Source: Arthrobacter alpinus
Lineage (GTDB): Bacteria; Actinomycetota; Actinomycetes; Actinomycetales; Micrococcaceae
Assembly: GCF_001294625.1 (NCBI RefSeq)
Contig: NZ_CP012677.1
Span: forward strand, 186,001 to 250,000
Length of the DNA stretch: 64,000 nucleotides
Reading direction: 5' to 3'
Part shown: positions 53,988-62,854 of the stretch, in pieces
Numbering within the stretch: position 1 is the first letter of the stretch
Layout: every line of letters begins with the position of its first letter
The notes under the pieces: model-generated
Database searches by the model: none
Seen by the model: only the letters and a program-made list of their open reading frames with translations
What the model was told of the DNA's origin: nothing
Made by a program: the position numbers and the translations under genes

Positions 53988-55487
53988 ATGTCCTTCGCTG
54001 ACCTCCGGAGAACCGGAACCCTGAAAAAACTCAAACGCCCCGGATTCGCGGCGGTGGTCACGGTTCTAATCCTGGCCGAAGTCGTCTCGGCGTTTGAACT
54101 GTCCATGATGTATGTGACGCTTCCGACGTTGATCAAAGAATTCCAAGTTGATGCCAGCACCGTTGCGTGGGTGGTCACGGCGTACCTCTTGGTTTCCGCC
54201 TCCGCCGGCGTCATGGGTGGGCGCTTCGGAGACTTGTACGGCCGCCGAAAGGTAATGATCATCGTCTTGATTATTGCCTTCGCTGGCTCGCTGCTCTCTC
54301 TGGTCGGTGGCAGCCTGGGCATGATCATCCTAGGCCGTGCCGTCCAAGGCACGGCGGGAGCCCTGATGGGACTGGCCTTTGGGCTGGCGCGCGAGCACAT
54401 GGCTAAGGAACGCATCCCCGTGGGTGTCTCCATGATCGGAGCCTCTGCCTTGATCGCAGGCGCTGGCGGTGCGCTGATTGCCGGGATCATGATTCAACTC
54501 TTCTCCTGGCACCTCATTTTCATCTTTTCCGCCATCCTTGCACTGGTTGCCGCGGCAGCCATTGTGGCAGTCATCCCGCGCGACACCGTGAACCCCAGCA
54601 AGGAGAAGCCAGATTTTCTCGGCGCTGTCTTGCTGCCGGTTGCGGCGAGTGCAATCTTGCTGGCCCTTTCCGGCGTCTCAAAGACGGGATTTGGCTCGGT
54701 TGAGTTCCTCGGGCGGATGGCTGCCGGACTGGTGATAGCGGCCGTGTGGGTCTGGTGGGAATTGCGTGTTGAGTCTCCCATTGTGAATCTGAGGATGTTC
54801 AAGAACCGCCAGCTTGCCCTGGTCATGACAGCCACCATACTGGCTGCCCTGGGCCCGATTGGAGGCATATCGGTTCCCAGCCAAATGATTATGCAGTACC
54901 CCACTACGCTGGGCTTTGGCCTCGGTTTTACTCCCGCGACGGCTGGTGTTTTTAGCGCACTGACGGCCGTGGTCGGTTATCTGTTCTCGCCGCTGGGTGG
55001 CAAGCTGGCCTTCCGCTTCGGTGCGCGGTCCGTCTTCATCGCAGGACTCACCCTCATGGCCGTCGCCCTTCCCACTATTCTTCTCACTTACGGGAACGTG
55101 GTGGCGTTCTGCTTGGCCATGGCACTGAACGGGATAGGTGTTGCACTGACATACGGTGCCCTCCCCAATGTACTCATTGAGGCTATTCCCGAGACCCACA
55201 CCTCGGAAACGGCCGGCACCAACACGATGGTCCGCAACATAGGTCAGTCCGCGGCCACGGCTATCGGGGCCATCGTCCTTGCCAGCTACCAGGACCCCAA
55301 GACCACCATCGTGGCGCAGACGGGCATCAGCGCAAGCCTTGTCATTGTGCTCGTGTTCGCCGTCATGGCCGTCGTTGTTGCCCTGCTACTGAAACGCCAT
55401 CCCGTGCAATGGGTTCCTGAAACTTTGCAGGAACGCGCCCTACGGCGTGGAACGCCGGCCCCACTTCCTGCGATGGCCTCCGACTGA
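53988..55487 (+). CDS. MFS transporter, 14-helix DHA2 (EmrB/QacA) type
   Basis: The 499-residue membrane protein has DHA2 motifs: LSMMYVTLPTLIKEFQVDA, WVVTAYLLVSASAGVMGGRF with GDLYGRRKVM, and about 14 hydrophobic segments. The family mostly exports drugs or metabolites by proton antiport. In this cluster it could export an intermediate or import the substrate. A GAAAGGA box lies about 10 bases before the ATG. It ends at a strong hairpin. Confidence 0.88.
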   Translation: MSFADLRRTGTLKKLKRPGFAAVVTVLILAEVVSAFELSMMYVTLPTLIKEFQVDASTVAWVVTAYLLVSASAGVMGGRFGDLYGRRKVMIIVLIIAFAGSLLSLVGGSLGMIILGRAVQGTAGALMGLAFGLAREHMAKERIPVGVSMIGASALIAGAGGALIAGIMIQLFSWHLIFIFSAILALVAAAAIVAVIPRDTVNPSKEKPDFLGAVLLPVAASAILLALSGVSKTGFGSVEFLGRMAAGLVIAAVWVWWELRVESPIVNLRMFKNRQLALVMTATILAALGPIGGISVPSQMIMQYPTTLGFGLGFTPATAGVFSALTAVVGYLFSPLGGKLAFRFGARSVFIAGLTLMAVALPTILLTYGNVVAFCLAMALNGIGVALTYGALPNVLIEAIPETHTSETAGTNTMVRNIGQSAATAIGAIVLASYQDPKTTIVAQTGISASLVIVLVFAVMAVVVALLLKRHPVQWVPETLQERALRRGTPAPLPAMASD

Positions 55488-55507
55488 TCCACCCCAGCAC
55501 ACTAAAC

Positions 55508-55560
55508 CTCGCGGCGCCCTGCCCTCGCTCCCGCTCGGGAGGCTGGCAGGGCGCCGCGAG
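55508..55560 (+). terminator. Strong hairpin after the MFS gene
   Basis: CTCGCGGCGCCCTGCC at 55508-55523 pairs exactly with the segment at 55545-55560 across a 21-base loop. It likely ends the first transcript of the cluster, so the MaoC gene starts a new one. Confidence 0.75.
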
Positions 55561-55603
55561 CTGTGGACACCGGCAAGGCAACATGGTCCCAACAATAGAC
55601 AAG

Positions 55604-55618
55604 AACTAGAATCTTGTT
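55604..55618. promoter_or_regulatory. Candidate TetR-type operator upstream of the MaoC gene
   Basis: AACTAGA, A, TCTTGTT: a near-perfect palindrome 85 bases before the MaoC start. It matches the site at 44409-44425 at 13 of 15 core positions. TATAGTATTTGTTAG just downstream may be promoter material. Confidence 0.6.
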
Positions 55619-55702
55619 ATAGTATTTGTTAGAGAGTGATCTACGCCACCGTGCGGTGGCCGTCTGAACTGTGGGGTACATTCCCGCGAAAGGAGCAGGG
55701 CA

Positions 55703-56596
55703 GTGACGATCCACATGCACAACATTGGCAAGAAGAATGAGGGGGAGCCCTTCTCCTGGACGTCAAAAGATGCACTTTTGTATGCACTGAGCGTGGGTGC
55801 TGGTGCCTGTGACCAGAGCGGAAACCTGGCGTTCACTACCGAAAATTCCCGAGGCATCAAGCAAAAGGTCCTGCCGACGTTTGCCGTGGTGCTGGGCTCC
55901 TCCTCGGGCCCCATGGATGAACTTGGAGACTTCAAGCTCTCGCAGATCCTGCATGGCGGCCAGCAGATCACACTGCACGGGGCGTTGGCCGCCAGCGGAA
56001 CCGTGATTCCGGTCAGCAGCATGAGTGCCGTGTATGACAAAGGAAAGAACGCCATCATTGCCTTGAGTACAGAACTGCTGGACGCGCAGACCCGCGAACC
56101 CGTGGCCACGAGCGTGACCACCATGATTATCCGTGGCGAGGGCGGCTTTGGCGGGCCCCAGGGTCCATCCGAAAGCTGGGAGGTCCCGGACCGTCCGGCA
56201 GATGTGACGGTCGTGGCGGCTACCACCTTGGACCAGGCCCTCATTTACCGGCTCAACGGGGATCGCAACCCACTGCACTCAGACCCTCAGTTGGCTAAGA
56301 TGCTTGGCTTCGACAAACCGATCCTGCACGGGCTGTGCACCATGGGTTTTGCTGGCAGGGTGCTGCTGGAACACGTCTGCGGATCGGATCCGGAAATTTT
56401 CGGTTCGCTCAGCGTCCGCTTCGCCTCACCTGTGGTGCCTGGCGACGAACTAGTCACCACCATCTGGAGGAACGAGACCGGTGCCGTGTTCCAGGTCAAG
56501 GTTGGTGACACCGTTGTCCTTGACCGTGGCACCTACGTACAGCGCAGCGCCACAGTGGCACACGCCACCTCAGAACCAGCAGCGGCCAAGGCCTAG
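55703..56596 (+). CDS. MaoC-like enoyl-CoA hydratase, double hot-dog
   Basis: The 297-residue protein has an N-terminal degenerate hot-dog half (residues 1-150) and a C-terminal half with the hydratase 2 motif YRLNGDRNPLHSDPQLAKML. There, Asp and His perform hydration, and GFDKPILHGLCTMGFAGRVL follows. This is the layout of R-specific hydratases and of the HSD17B4 hydratase domain. GTG 55703 follows AAAGGAG by 7 bases. It begins the second transcript and would hydrate the enoyl-CoA made by the acyl-CoA dehydrogenase. Confidence 0.92.
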   Translation: MTIHMHNIGKKNEGEPFSWTSKDALLYALSVGAGACDQSGNLAFTTENSRGIKQKVLPTFAVVLGSSSGPMDELGDFKLSQILHGGQQITLHGALAASGTVIPVSSMSAVYDKGKNAIIALSTELLDAQTREPVATSVTTMIIRGEGGFGGPQGPSESWEVPDRPADVTVVAATTLDQALIYRLNGDRNPLHSDPQLAKMLGFDKPILHGLCTMGFAGRVLLEHVCGSDPEIFGSLSVRFASPVVPGDELVTTIWRNETGAVFQVKVGDTVVLDRGTYVQRSATVAHATSEPAAAKA

Positions 56597-56621
56597 GGCC
56601 CTCCAGAAGGAAAGGAACGCC

Positions 56622-57392
56622 ATGAAGATTGCAGTTCTCATCAAGCAGGTCCCCGACACGGGGGAAGAGCGCAAGCTCACCGCTTCCGGTGCGGTCGACC
56701 GGGACGCCAGTGACCGGATTGCCGACGAAATTACCGAGCGAGCACTCGAATTTGCCCTGCGTGAAAAGGATGCCGAGAAGTCAGTGGAGATCGTCGCTGT
56801 CACGATGGGCCCCGGAACCGGCACCGAAGCGTTGCGCAAGGCGCTCTCGATGGGCGCCGATTCGGCCATCCACGTGCTCGACGACGCATTGGCAGGCGCA
56901 GATACTCTCACCACCGCCAAGGCCCTGTCCGGTGCGCTGAAGGACGGCAGCTTTGAGCTGATCGTGGCCGGAAATGAATCCACCGACGGCCGGGGCGGCG
57001 TCGTGCCGGCCATGGTTGCCGAGCTGTTGGGATACCCGTTTCTAGGCTCGATGGACACCGTTGCTATCAGCCACGGCACTGTGTCCGGTCAGCGCCAGGA
57101 TGTCGAAAGCGTCCAGTCCCTAACCGGCAGCCTCCCCGCCGTCATCTCCATCACCGAAAGCTTCGCCGAAGCACGCTTCCCCAAGTTCAAAGGCATCATG
57201 ACTGCCAAGCGCAAGCCCGTGGCTGTTGTCAGTGCCACGGCCGCCGGCCATTCCGGAACCGGTCACGCGAACGGAAACGTGGTCCTGGCGGCAAGTCGCC
57301 GACCAGCACGAACGGCCGGCATGAAGATCATCGACGACGGGACCGCCGCCATCCAACTCGCTGACTACCTCAGCGCCGAAAACCTGATCTGA
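56622..57392 (+). CDS. etfB: Electron transfer flavoprotein, beta subunit
   Basis: A 256-residue EtfB/Fix[21 protein letters not shown] at the start, [20 protein letters not shown] and [20 protein letters not shown] in the nucleotide-binding part, then [16 protein letters not shown]. With EtfA it accepts electrons from acyl-CoA dehydrogenases. ATG 56622 has an AAGGAAAGGA box upstream; a longer frame to 56481 overlaps the MaoC gene. The gene sits 25 bases after MaoC. Confidence 0.93.
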   Translation: MKIAVLIKQVPDTGEERKLTASGAVDRDASDRIADEITERALEFALREKDAEKSVEIVAVTMGPGTGTEALRKALSMGADSAIHVLDDALAGADTLTTAKALSGALKDGSFELIVAGNESTDGRGGVVPAMVAELLGYPFLGSMDTVAISHGTVSGQRQDVESVQSLTGSLPAVISITESFAEARFPKFKGIMTAKRKPVAVVSATAAGHSGTGHANGNVVLAASRRPARTAGMKIIDDGTAAIQLADYLSAENLI

Positions 57393-57405
57393 AAGGTCTG
57401 CCATC

Positions 57406-58392
57406 ATGAGCAACATCCTGGTCAATATCGAAGTGGCAGCAGACGGATCGCTGCGCCCCACCACAGCCCACCTCCTAGGGATGGCAGCACGGCTCGGAGA
57501 ACCCGTGGCCGTCCTGGCAGCGACCAAGGGAGAGTCGCTGGAACTCGTGAGGAAACTGGGCGAACTGGGCGCGGGGACTGTGGTGGTCGTTGAGTGCCCG
57601 GGGTCCTCAAACCACGTCGCTGCCGCATCGGTGGCCGCCCTGGCTGACGCCATGACGAGCCACGCACCGGCTGCCGTGCTGGCCTCCACGAGCCCGAGTG
57701 CACGCGAAGTCATTGGTCGCCTCGCGGCCCGTACCGGAAACTCCGTGATCGTCGAAGCCATCGACGTCACCAACGACAATGGCCGGATCGTGGCAAGCCA
57801 TTCGATCTTCGGAGGAAGCTACACGACGGAGTCAGGTGTTGGTGCGGGCATCGCGCTGGTCACCGTCTCCTCTAGCAGCTCCGATGCAGCCCCGGCTGTT
57901 GCCTCTCCCGTAGTGGAAGTGCGCGTACTGGATGTTGATACCCGCTCGGTTGCGGCGATCACGCACGTGGCGGTCGCCTCGGTAGGATCGGGACGTCCCG
58001 AGCTGCGTTCGGCCCGCATTGTGGTCTCGGGGGGCCGCGGTCTGGGCTCAAAGGAAAACTTTGTGCTGGTGGAGGAAATGGCCGACATGCTCGGGGCGGG
58101 GTTGGGGGCTTCCCGTGCTGCGGTCGACGCCGGGTACGTCCGGCAGAGTTGCCAGGTCGGGCAGACGGGAGTCAGCGTTTCGCCCGAACTGTACCTAGCC
58201 GTGGGTATCTCCGGTGCCATCCAGCACCGGGCCGGCATGCAGACGGCCAAGCGGATCGTGGCCATCAACGCCGACGCCGACGCCCCGATCTTCGACGTCG
58301 CCGATTTCGGTATCGTCGGGGACCTTTTTACGGTTCTGCCCCAGTTGCGGGATGCCATTGCTGCACGCAGTGCCGCGCGCGCTGGCGTTTAG
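57406..58392 (+). CDS. etfA: Electron transfer flavoprotein, alpha subunit
   Basis: The 328-residue EtfA/FixB has the FAD domain at about 195-328: [52 protein letters not shown] and [10 protein letters not shown]. It binds FAD and docks to the re-oxidising quinone or membrane partner. It follows etfB by 13 bases. Unusually the next gene is a membrane cytochrome b, not the ETF:quinone oxidoreductase. Confidence 0.93.
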   Translation: MSNILVNIEVAADGSLRPTTAHLLGMAARLGEPVAVLAATKGESLELVRKLGELGAGTVVVVECPGSSNHVAAASVAALADAMTSHAPAAVLASTSPSAREVIGRLAARTGNSVIVEAIDVTNDNGRIVASHSIFGGSYTTESGVGAGIALVTVSSSSSDAAPAVASPVVEVRVLDVDTRSVAAITHVAVASVGSGRPELRSARIVVSGGRGLGSKENFVLVEEMADMLGAGLGASRAAVDAGYVRQSCQVGQTGVSVSPELYLAVGISGAIQHRAGMQTAKRIVAINADADAPIFDVADFGIVGDLFTVLPQLRDAIAARSAARAGV

Positions 58393-58404
58393 GGAGAGTG
58401 CCCG

Positions 58405-59346
58405 GTGTCGTTGACAACCAAGACCAACCCCCCTCCCCGACGCGAACGTCAACGTTGGCTGGGACTACTCAAGTGGGTCGCCATCGCGGTGGTGGCGCTG
58501 GCCGCCGTCGTGCTGGTTGCCCGCTGGGCACGCGAGTTAGGCCCCGTTCAAGACTTCCTGCTCCAGTACCCCGGCCACAGCGAACTGCCCGTGAATGCGC
58601 CCGTGGGGATTCCCGCCTGGCTGGGCTGGCAGCACTTCCTCAATGCCTTCTTTCTGGTGCTAATCATCCGCTCAGGCTGGCAGGTCCGGACCACGGCTAG
58701 GCCCAAAGCGTACTGGACGCGCAAGAACACGGGGCTGCTGAAAACCAAGGGAAAGCCGACCAAGATCAGCCTGGAACTATGGTTCCACCTCTCCTTGGAT
58801 GTGCTGTGGCTGCTCAACGGAGCGGCGTTTGTGGTGCTCCTATTTGCCACGGGTGCGTGGATGCGCATCGTGCCCACGAACTGGGACATTTTTCCCAACG
58901 CGCTGAGCGCTGGCCTGCAATATGCATCGCTGACCTGGCCGGTGGAAAGTGGGTGGGTCAACTACAACGCCCTGCAGGTACTTTCCTACTTTGCTGTGGT
59001 CTTCATCGCCGCACCGCTGGCGGCGATCAGTGGCGTCCGGATGAGCCCGGCCTGGCCCAAAGGCAAGGCTGCCTTGGACAAGGCATATCCGATGGAGATC
59101 GCACGGAAGATCCATTTCCCGGTCATGGTGTTCTTTACCGGGTTCGTCGTGATGCACGTGACGCTGGTGCTGTGTACGGGGGCGTTGGCAAACCTCAATC
59201 ACATGTTCGCCGCCCGCCAAGACGCCGGTTGGCTGGGTTTTGGCATCTTTGCCGCCTCACTGGCCGTCATGGTGGGGGGCTGGCTCCTGGCCCGGCCCAT
59301 CTTCTTGCGGCCCGTCGCCGGGCTGATGGGAAAGATCTCTAAATAG
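58405..59346 (+). CDS. Membrane b-type cytochrome (cytochrome b/b6-domain protein)
   Basis: The 313-residue protein has an N-terminal anchor helix (WVAIAVVALAAVVLVARWA) and about four further helices. Conserved-looking His lie within or at the ends of helices (WLGWQHFLNAFFLVLII; LWFHLSLDVLWLL; KIHFPVMVFFTGFVVMHVTL), consistent with two b-type hemes. GTG 58405 has a GGGAGAG box. It starts 12 bases after etfA, so it is translated with the ETF pair. It may take electrons from ETF or a dehydrogenase to menaquinone; that link is inference from position. Confidence 0.8.
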   Translation: MSLTTKTNPPPRRERQRWLGLLKWVAIAVVALAAVVLVARWARELGPVQDFLLQYPGHSELPVNAPVGIPAWLGWQHFLNAFFLVLIIRSGWQVRTTARPKAYWTRKNTGLLKTKGKPTKISLELWFHLSLDVLWLLNGAAFVVLLFATGAWMRIVPTNWDIFPNALSAGLQYASLTWPVESGWVNYNALQVLSYFAVVFIAAPLAAISGVRMSPAWPKGKAALDKAYPMEIARKIHFPVMVFFTGFVVMHVTLVLCTGALANLNHMFAARQDAGWLGFGIFAASLAVMVGGWLLARPIFLRPVAGLMGKISK

Positions 59347-59429
59347 GGGTTGCAACGTCTGCCAGAATTGGACACACTGTCCGCAGCTAGGGATCGACCG
59401 ATTCCACGAACGGAAACCAAGGAGTCAGC

Positions 59430-60173
59430 ATGCAGCTCGAGAATAAGGTAGTCATCGTCACCGGTGGTGCTTCAGGAATTGGGGGTGCGATCTCCAGGGT
59501 GTTGGTGGCCCGCGGCGCCAAGGTTGTAGCGGTTGATGTCAACGCAGAGGCCGGGGGATCGCTTCAACAAGATCTTGGGGAGAACGTCCAGTTCATTTTG
59601 GGCGATGTCAGCGAGAAAGCGGTTGCAGCGTCCGCGGTTGAACTTGCCAAGACAACCTTTGGCGGGTTGGACGGTTTGGTCAACAACGCCCATGCCTCGC
59701 GACAGGCAATGTTCAACGAGTTGACCGAGGAACAGTGGGATCTGTCCTTTAATACAGGTTTCCGGGCCACCCGCCAGTTCATGGCGGCTGCCTACCCGCT
59801 GCTGGCCGTCAACGGCGGTTCGGTTGTGAACTTCGGTTCGGGCTCAGCCATCGTTGGGCAGCAGACCCAGGCTGCCTATGCTTCGGCCAAGGAAGCAATC
59901 CGCGGGCTGTCCCGTGTCACAGCCAACGAATGGGCCAAGGACAACATCCGTGTCAACGTTGTCTCACCCATGGCACTCACCGCAGGTGTGAAGGCATGGA
60001 GCGAGGCGTTCCCCGAGATGTACCAGGATTCCCTCGCCAAGGTGCCCCTGGGCCGTTTCGGGGATCCAGAAGCAGATGTCGCACCTATCGTCGCATTCCT
60101 GCTTTCTGATGATTCACGCTATATGACCGGCCAAACCATCATGGCGGACGGTGGAGCCAACAAGATCTACTGA
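59430..60173 (+). CDS. Short-chain dehydrogenase/reductase (SDR)
   Basis: A 247-residue classical SDR: VTGGASGIGGAISRVL Rossmann motif, VNNAHAS, catalytic Ser in NFGSGSAI and the YASAK Tyr-Lys pair. C-terminal MTGQTIMADGG is standard. It oxidises or reduces an alcohol/ketone with NAD(P). It is the last gene of the catabolic cluster, 83 bases after the cytochrome, and could oxidise the starting alcohol or the beta-hydroxyacyl intermediate. Confidence 0.92.
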   Translation: MQLENKVVIVTGGASGIGGAISRVLVARGAKVVAVDVNAEAGGSLQQDLGENVQFILGDVSEKAVAASAVELAKTTFGGLDGLVNNAHASRQAMFNELTEEQWDLSFNTGFRATRQFMAAAYPLLAVNGGSVVNFGSGSAIVGQQTQAAYASAKEAIRGLSRVTANEWAKDNIRVNVVSPMALTAGVKAWSEAFPEMYQDSLAKVPLGRFGDPEADVAPIVAFLLSDDSRYMTGQTIMADGGANKIY

Positions 60174-60214
60174 TCCTTCCCACCTATAGGTTCCACACCG
60201 GACACGGCCAGCCT

Positions 60215-60237
60215 CAGACCTCCTGAGGGAGGATCTG
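60215..60237 (+). terminator. Hairpin after the SDR gene
   Basis: CAGACCTCC and GGAGGATCTG pair around TGAG with one bulge, 42 bases after the SDR stop. There is no U-run. It probably ends the second transcript of the cluster. Confidence 0.4.
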
Positions 60238-60324
60238 GGTTCCCCTCGTTTCCAGGGATTTTGTCAGGCTGCATGTCGTAGGAAATCCGTTGACTCTCAT
60301 GACCCGTCCGGAAGTATTGTAGGA

Positions 60325-60669
60325 ATGTCGGAGTCGATTTTGGAGTTTGCGGGAATGCCGGATCCGGCGGTGCTTCGCCGGGTGGATTCGGAGTGCCAGA
60401 CGACGGTCCTGCTCGCTGCGCGGGTGCGGTTCTTGTATGAGTGCGACGATGCGGGGTTACGCAATCTGGCGGTGGTCGCGCTCTCGGACGCCGGGGTGGC
60501 GTGCCGCCGGGCGTCGGAGTTGTTCGGGCTGAGCCCGGAGTAAGTGTCGATGTTGCGGGCCCGGGCCAGGACGTGGGCCGGGGAAGGTGTGAGCCAGACC
60601 GAGATCGCTGCCCGCCTCGGGGCGGCACGGTCGGTGATCAGCGAGATGCTCGCCGGGCACGGGGCTTGA
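60325..60669 (+). pseudogene. Helix-turn-helix protein interrupted by a stop codon
   Basis: The frame encodes MSESILEFAGMPDPAVLRRV and later ALSDAGVACRRASELFGLSP, then a TAA at 60541, and continues SMLRARARTWAGEGVSQTEI with AARLGAARSVISEML to TGA 60669. Two HTH units are recognisable, as in transposase-associated DNA-binding proteins. The stop is probably a former Tyr codon. I do not recognise the exact family. Its end abuts the integrase remnant. Confidence 0.5.
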
Positions 60670-61006
60670 CAATCCGTTCCGCAGACATCGCATCTGGCGG
60701 CGGCTCAGGAATCGGGACCACGGCTCGCTGCCGTAAGTAGTGCATCAACACCACAAACGATGCAGCCGTCGGATGCGTCTGCCGTGTTTCCCCAGGGAGA
60801 TCGTCAAGGAACCTCTGCAGCACCCCATCCGTCAGTGCGCCAGCGGCCAGTCACTGTCCCTGAAGCCAACGACTCAACCGCGCAACCAAGGATCCCAGCT
60901 GTTGTGTCTTCGACGGCGCATATCCACGTCCTACCAACAGCTCCCGGTAGCCGGCCAGATAGGGAGCCAAGGGGCCGTTTGGGCCCAGAAAATACTTCGT
61001 CATCAT
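60670..61006 (-). pseudogene. Tyrosine recombinase/integrase, N-terminal remnant
   Basis: From ATG 61006, with a GGAAGGTGAG box upstream, the minus strand encodes MMTKYFLGPNGPLAPYLAGY and SLVARLSRWLQGQ, then a TGA, then LAAGALTDGVLQRFLDDLPG and VPIPEPPPDAMSAERIV. This is the SAM-like N-terminal domain of actinobacterial site-specific recombinases. The whole catalytic domain is missing, so it cannot recombine DNA. Confidence 0.65.
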
Positions 61007-61149
61007 GCTCACCTTCCCGTATTGAGAAAACAAGCTTGCGCCACACGCGATTATATAGAAAGCGAATGGGTGCAGATCAGCACGCCGGCAACTGATTTCT
61101 CGGCCAGGGCTACCCGGTTTCTGCATAATTGCGCGTTCTACATAGTGGC

Positions 61150-61531
61150 GGTTATGCAGAATTCTTCATAAAGGCCATGCACCAGGCTCGGTGATCCACG
61201 GGCGGTGAACGCGCACCCGTCCAAGCTTCCACTCTGCCTTGATCTGAGCCACCGCGCGGCGGGTGGAACGCTCCGATCCCTCTTAACCCGTCCCCACCAG
61301 CTTCTGGTGGGTGGCATCGGTGCCCGTATCCGACCCCGTGAATTTTCCACGTGCTCCTCGATCTTGGGCAGGTACTCATCAGTGATCTTGTCTTTAGACA
61401 CCGGCTCCGCCAAGGACCGGCCGGCATCCCGGTCAGCGACATGCTTGGCCACGATGTGGTGCGAACAGCCCGTCAGCTGGGTTGCGGCGCGAAACGACTT
61501 CGTAAGATCGAACGCTTCAAGAATTTCTATG
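61150..61531 (-). pseudogene. IS21 family IstA transposase, 5' remnant (main part)
   Basis: The minus strand reads ILEAFDLTKSFRAATQLTGC, SHHIVAKHVADRDAGR and DEYLPKIEEHVENSRGRIR. After a frame change it continues TRRAVAQIKAEWKLGRVRVH and RPWITEPGAW. This is the start of IstA in an IS21 subgroup; the DDE core and istB are missing. The first nine codons lie on the other side of the IS1595 element, at 62648-62680. Confidence 0.75.
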
Positions 61532-62647
61532 AACTGGCTATCCCTGTAACTGCCGTGATTATGCGGTTCGTGGGACTCGCCAGGGACGTTCGGGTGGTGT
61601 TCCGGCGAGGGTGCGTGGCAGCGCGTGGGGTGTCGGCGGCGGGACAGGGGTTTCCGTCGACTTGCGGTGGGTGATGGCCAGATTCGTAGAGGTGGTGGGT
61701 GGGCCGGCTACGGCTGACTCGAGCAGTCGGAAGAACAGCAGGCCCCTCGTGTGTGAGTTACGTCGGTTGAAGCGGAACACGAACTCGTCCAGCTACCCCC
61801 GGAGACGCTCGGGCAGCACGCTGCCTTGGTAGGTGCCTTCAAGGACCCGTTTCGTCAGCGAGAACAAGAGGTGTACCCCCGGGAGAGACGGGTGCGCGGG
61901 CTGGCTCGAGGCTTTGACATTGTGCACCTCAATGGCGGCCGCTGCTCGTGGGTTAGGGGGGCCACCCATCCGTGATGAGTGTCGCCCCGGGGACACGTGG
62001 GCTCGGATGAAATCGGACCGGCTGGCCGATGAAGCATCGGCGATGATCTGTAGTCTGGCCCGGCCAAATCCTTCGCCCCGGCGCTCAATCGTGCCGGCCA
62101 CGAGCGTCTTGCCTGCCGCACCGCGTCCGAAGGTGCCGGGGCTGCTCCCGCCGATGAAGGTCTCATCCATTTCGACCCGCCCACTGAGACTGTCACGCCC
62201 GGACTGGCTCATCACCGATCGTAGTTTATGCGTCATCGTCCATGCAGTTTGGTAGCTGCCAATCTCCGGCACCCGTTGCAGGGTCAGCGCCGACACCCCC
62301 TGCTTCGACGCCATCATCAGCCACGCCGCTTCAAACCAGACGGTCAACGGTGTGTGCGTGCGGTGGAATACCGTTCCCGCGACTACGCTGACACGGCGCC
62401 TACAGCCAGCACACCGGTGCATGCCCGGCACAACACCCCAATCGCCGACGTCCGCACACCATGGGCAAACGAACCCATCCGGCCAACGCAGCCAGTCCAG
62501 ATAGTCAACACAGTCCGCGTCCGACCGGAACCAGGCCCGCAGCTCGGGCAGCGACCCAGGAAAATCCTGGCCCTCCAATGGCGAATCCATCATGAACGAC
62601 ACAATACGCGCAGCCCCAGACATCACGGCAGTTACATAGATAGCCAG
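61532..62647 (-). mobile_element. Decayed IS1595-family element inserted in the istA remnant
   Basis: Terminal inverted repeats share CTGGCTATC, two mismatches, then TGTAACTGCCGTGAT. A direct repeat TTTCTATGA flanks the element (61524-61532 and 62648-62656), matching the 8-bp duplications of this family to within one base. Joining the flanks restores the istA frame. Exact edges are uncertain by one or two bases. Confidence 0.75.
61559..62626 (-). pseudogene. IS1595 family transposase pseudogene
   Basis: The N-terminal zinc ribbon (CPWCADVGDWGVVPGMHRCAGC region, four Cys) and the first catalytic Asp (RVEMDETFIGGS) are kept. After HVSPG the frame reads RHSSRMGGPPNPRAAAA, but the alternate frame gives GATLITDGW, the second catalytic Asp block. 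Two opposite indels therefore scramble about 13 residues and remove that Asp. A TAG then follows PERLRG, and the rest (LDEFVFRFNRRNSHTRGLLF) lies downstream in frame. It cannot be active. Confidence 0.8.
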
Positions 62648-62680
62648 TTTCTATGATTTCTCCGTCAGACTTCCTACAGA
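62648..62680 (-). pseudogene. IS21 IstA remnant, first codons
   Basis: The minus strand reads KSDGEIIE up to the IS1595 insertion, and joins ILEAFDLT on the other side. The expected start codon position reads AGG. The bases beyond (GGTGCCTAGTCGCACC near 62700-62720) probably belong to the IS21 left end. Confidence 0.6.
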
Positions 62681-62854
62681 GCCTCTTCCTGGTTTGGTTT
62701 GGTGCGACTAGGCACCGACATCGAACCCCAGGAAGGGGCTTCCGCAGTTAACAACACGGCGATGCTAGAAAATAAGAGTGGGCAGATCTGATGACCACCA
62801 ATGTGCATTTCTGCTGGCCATTAGTGGGCATTTTTTCATGGCCGGTAACACAAG

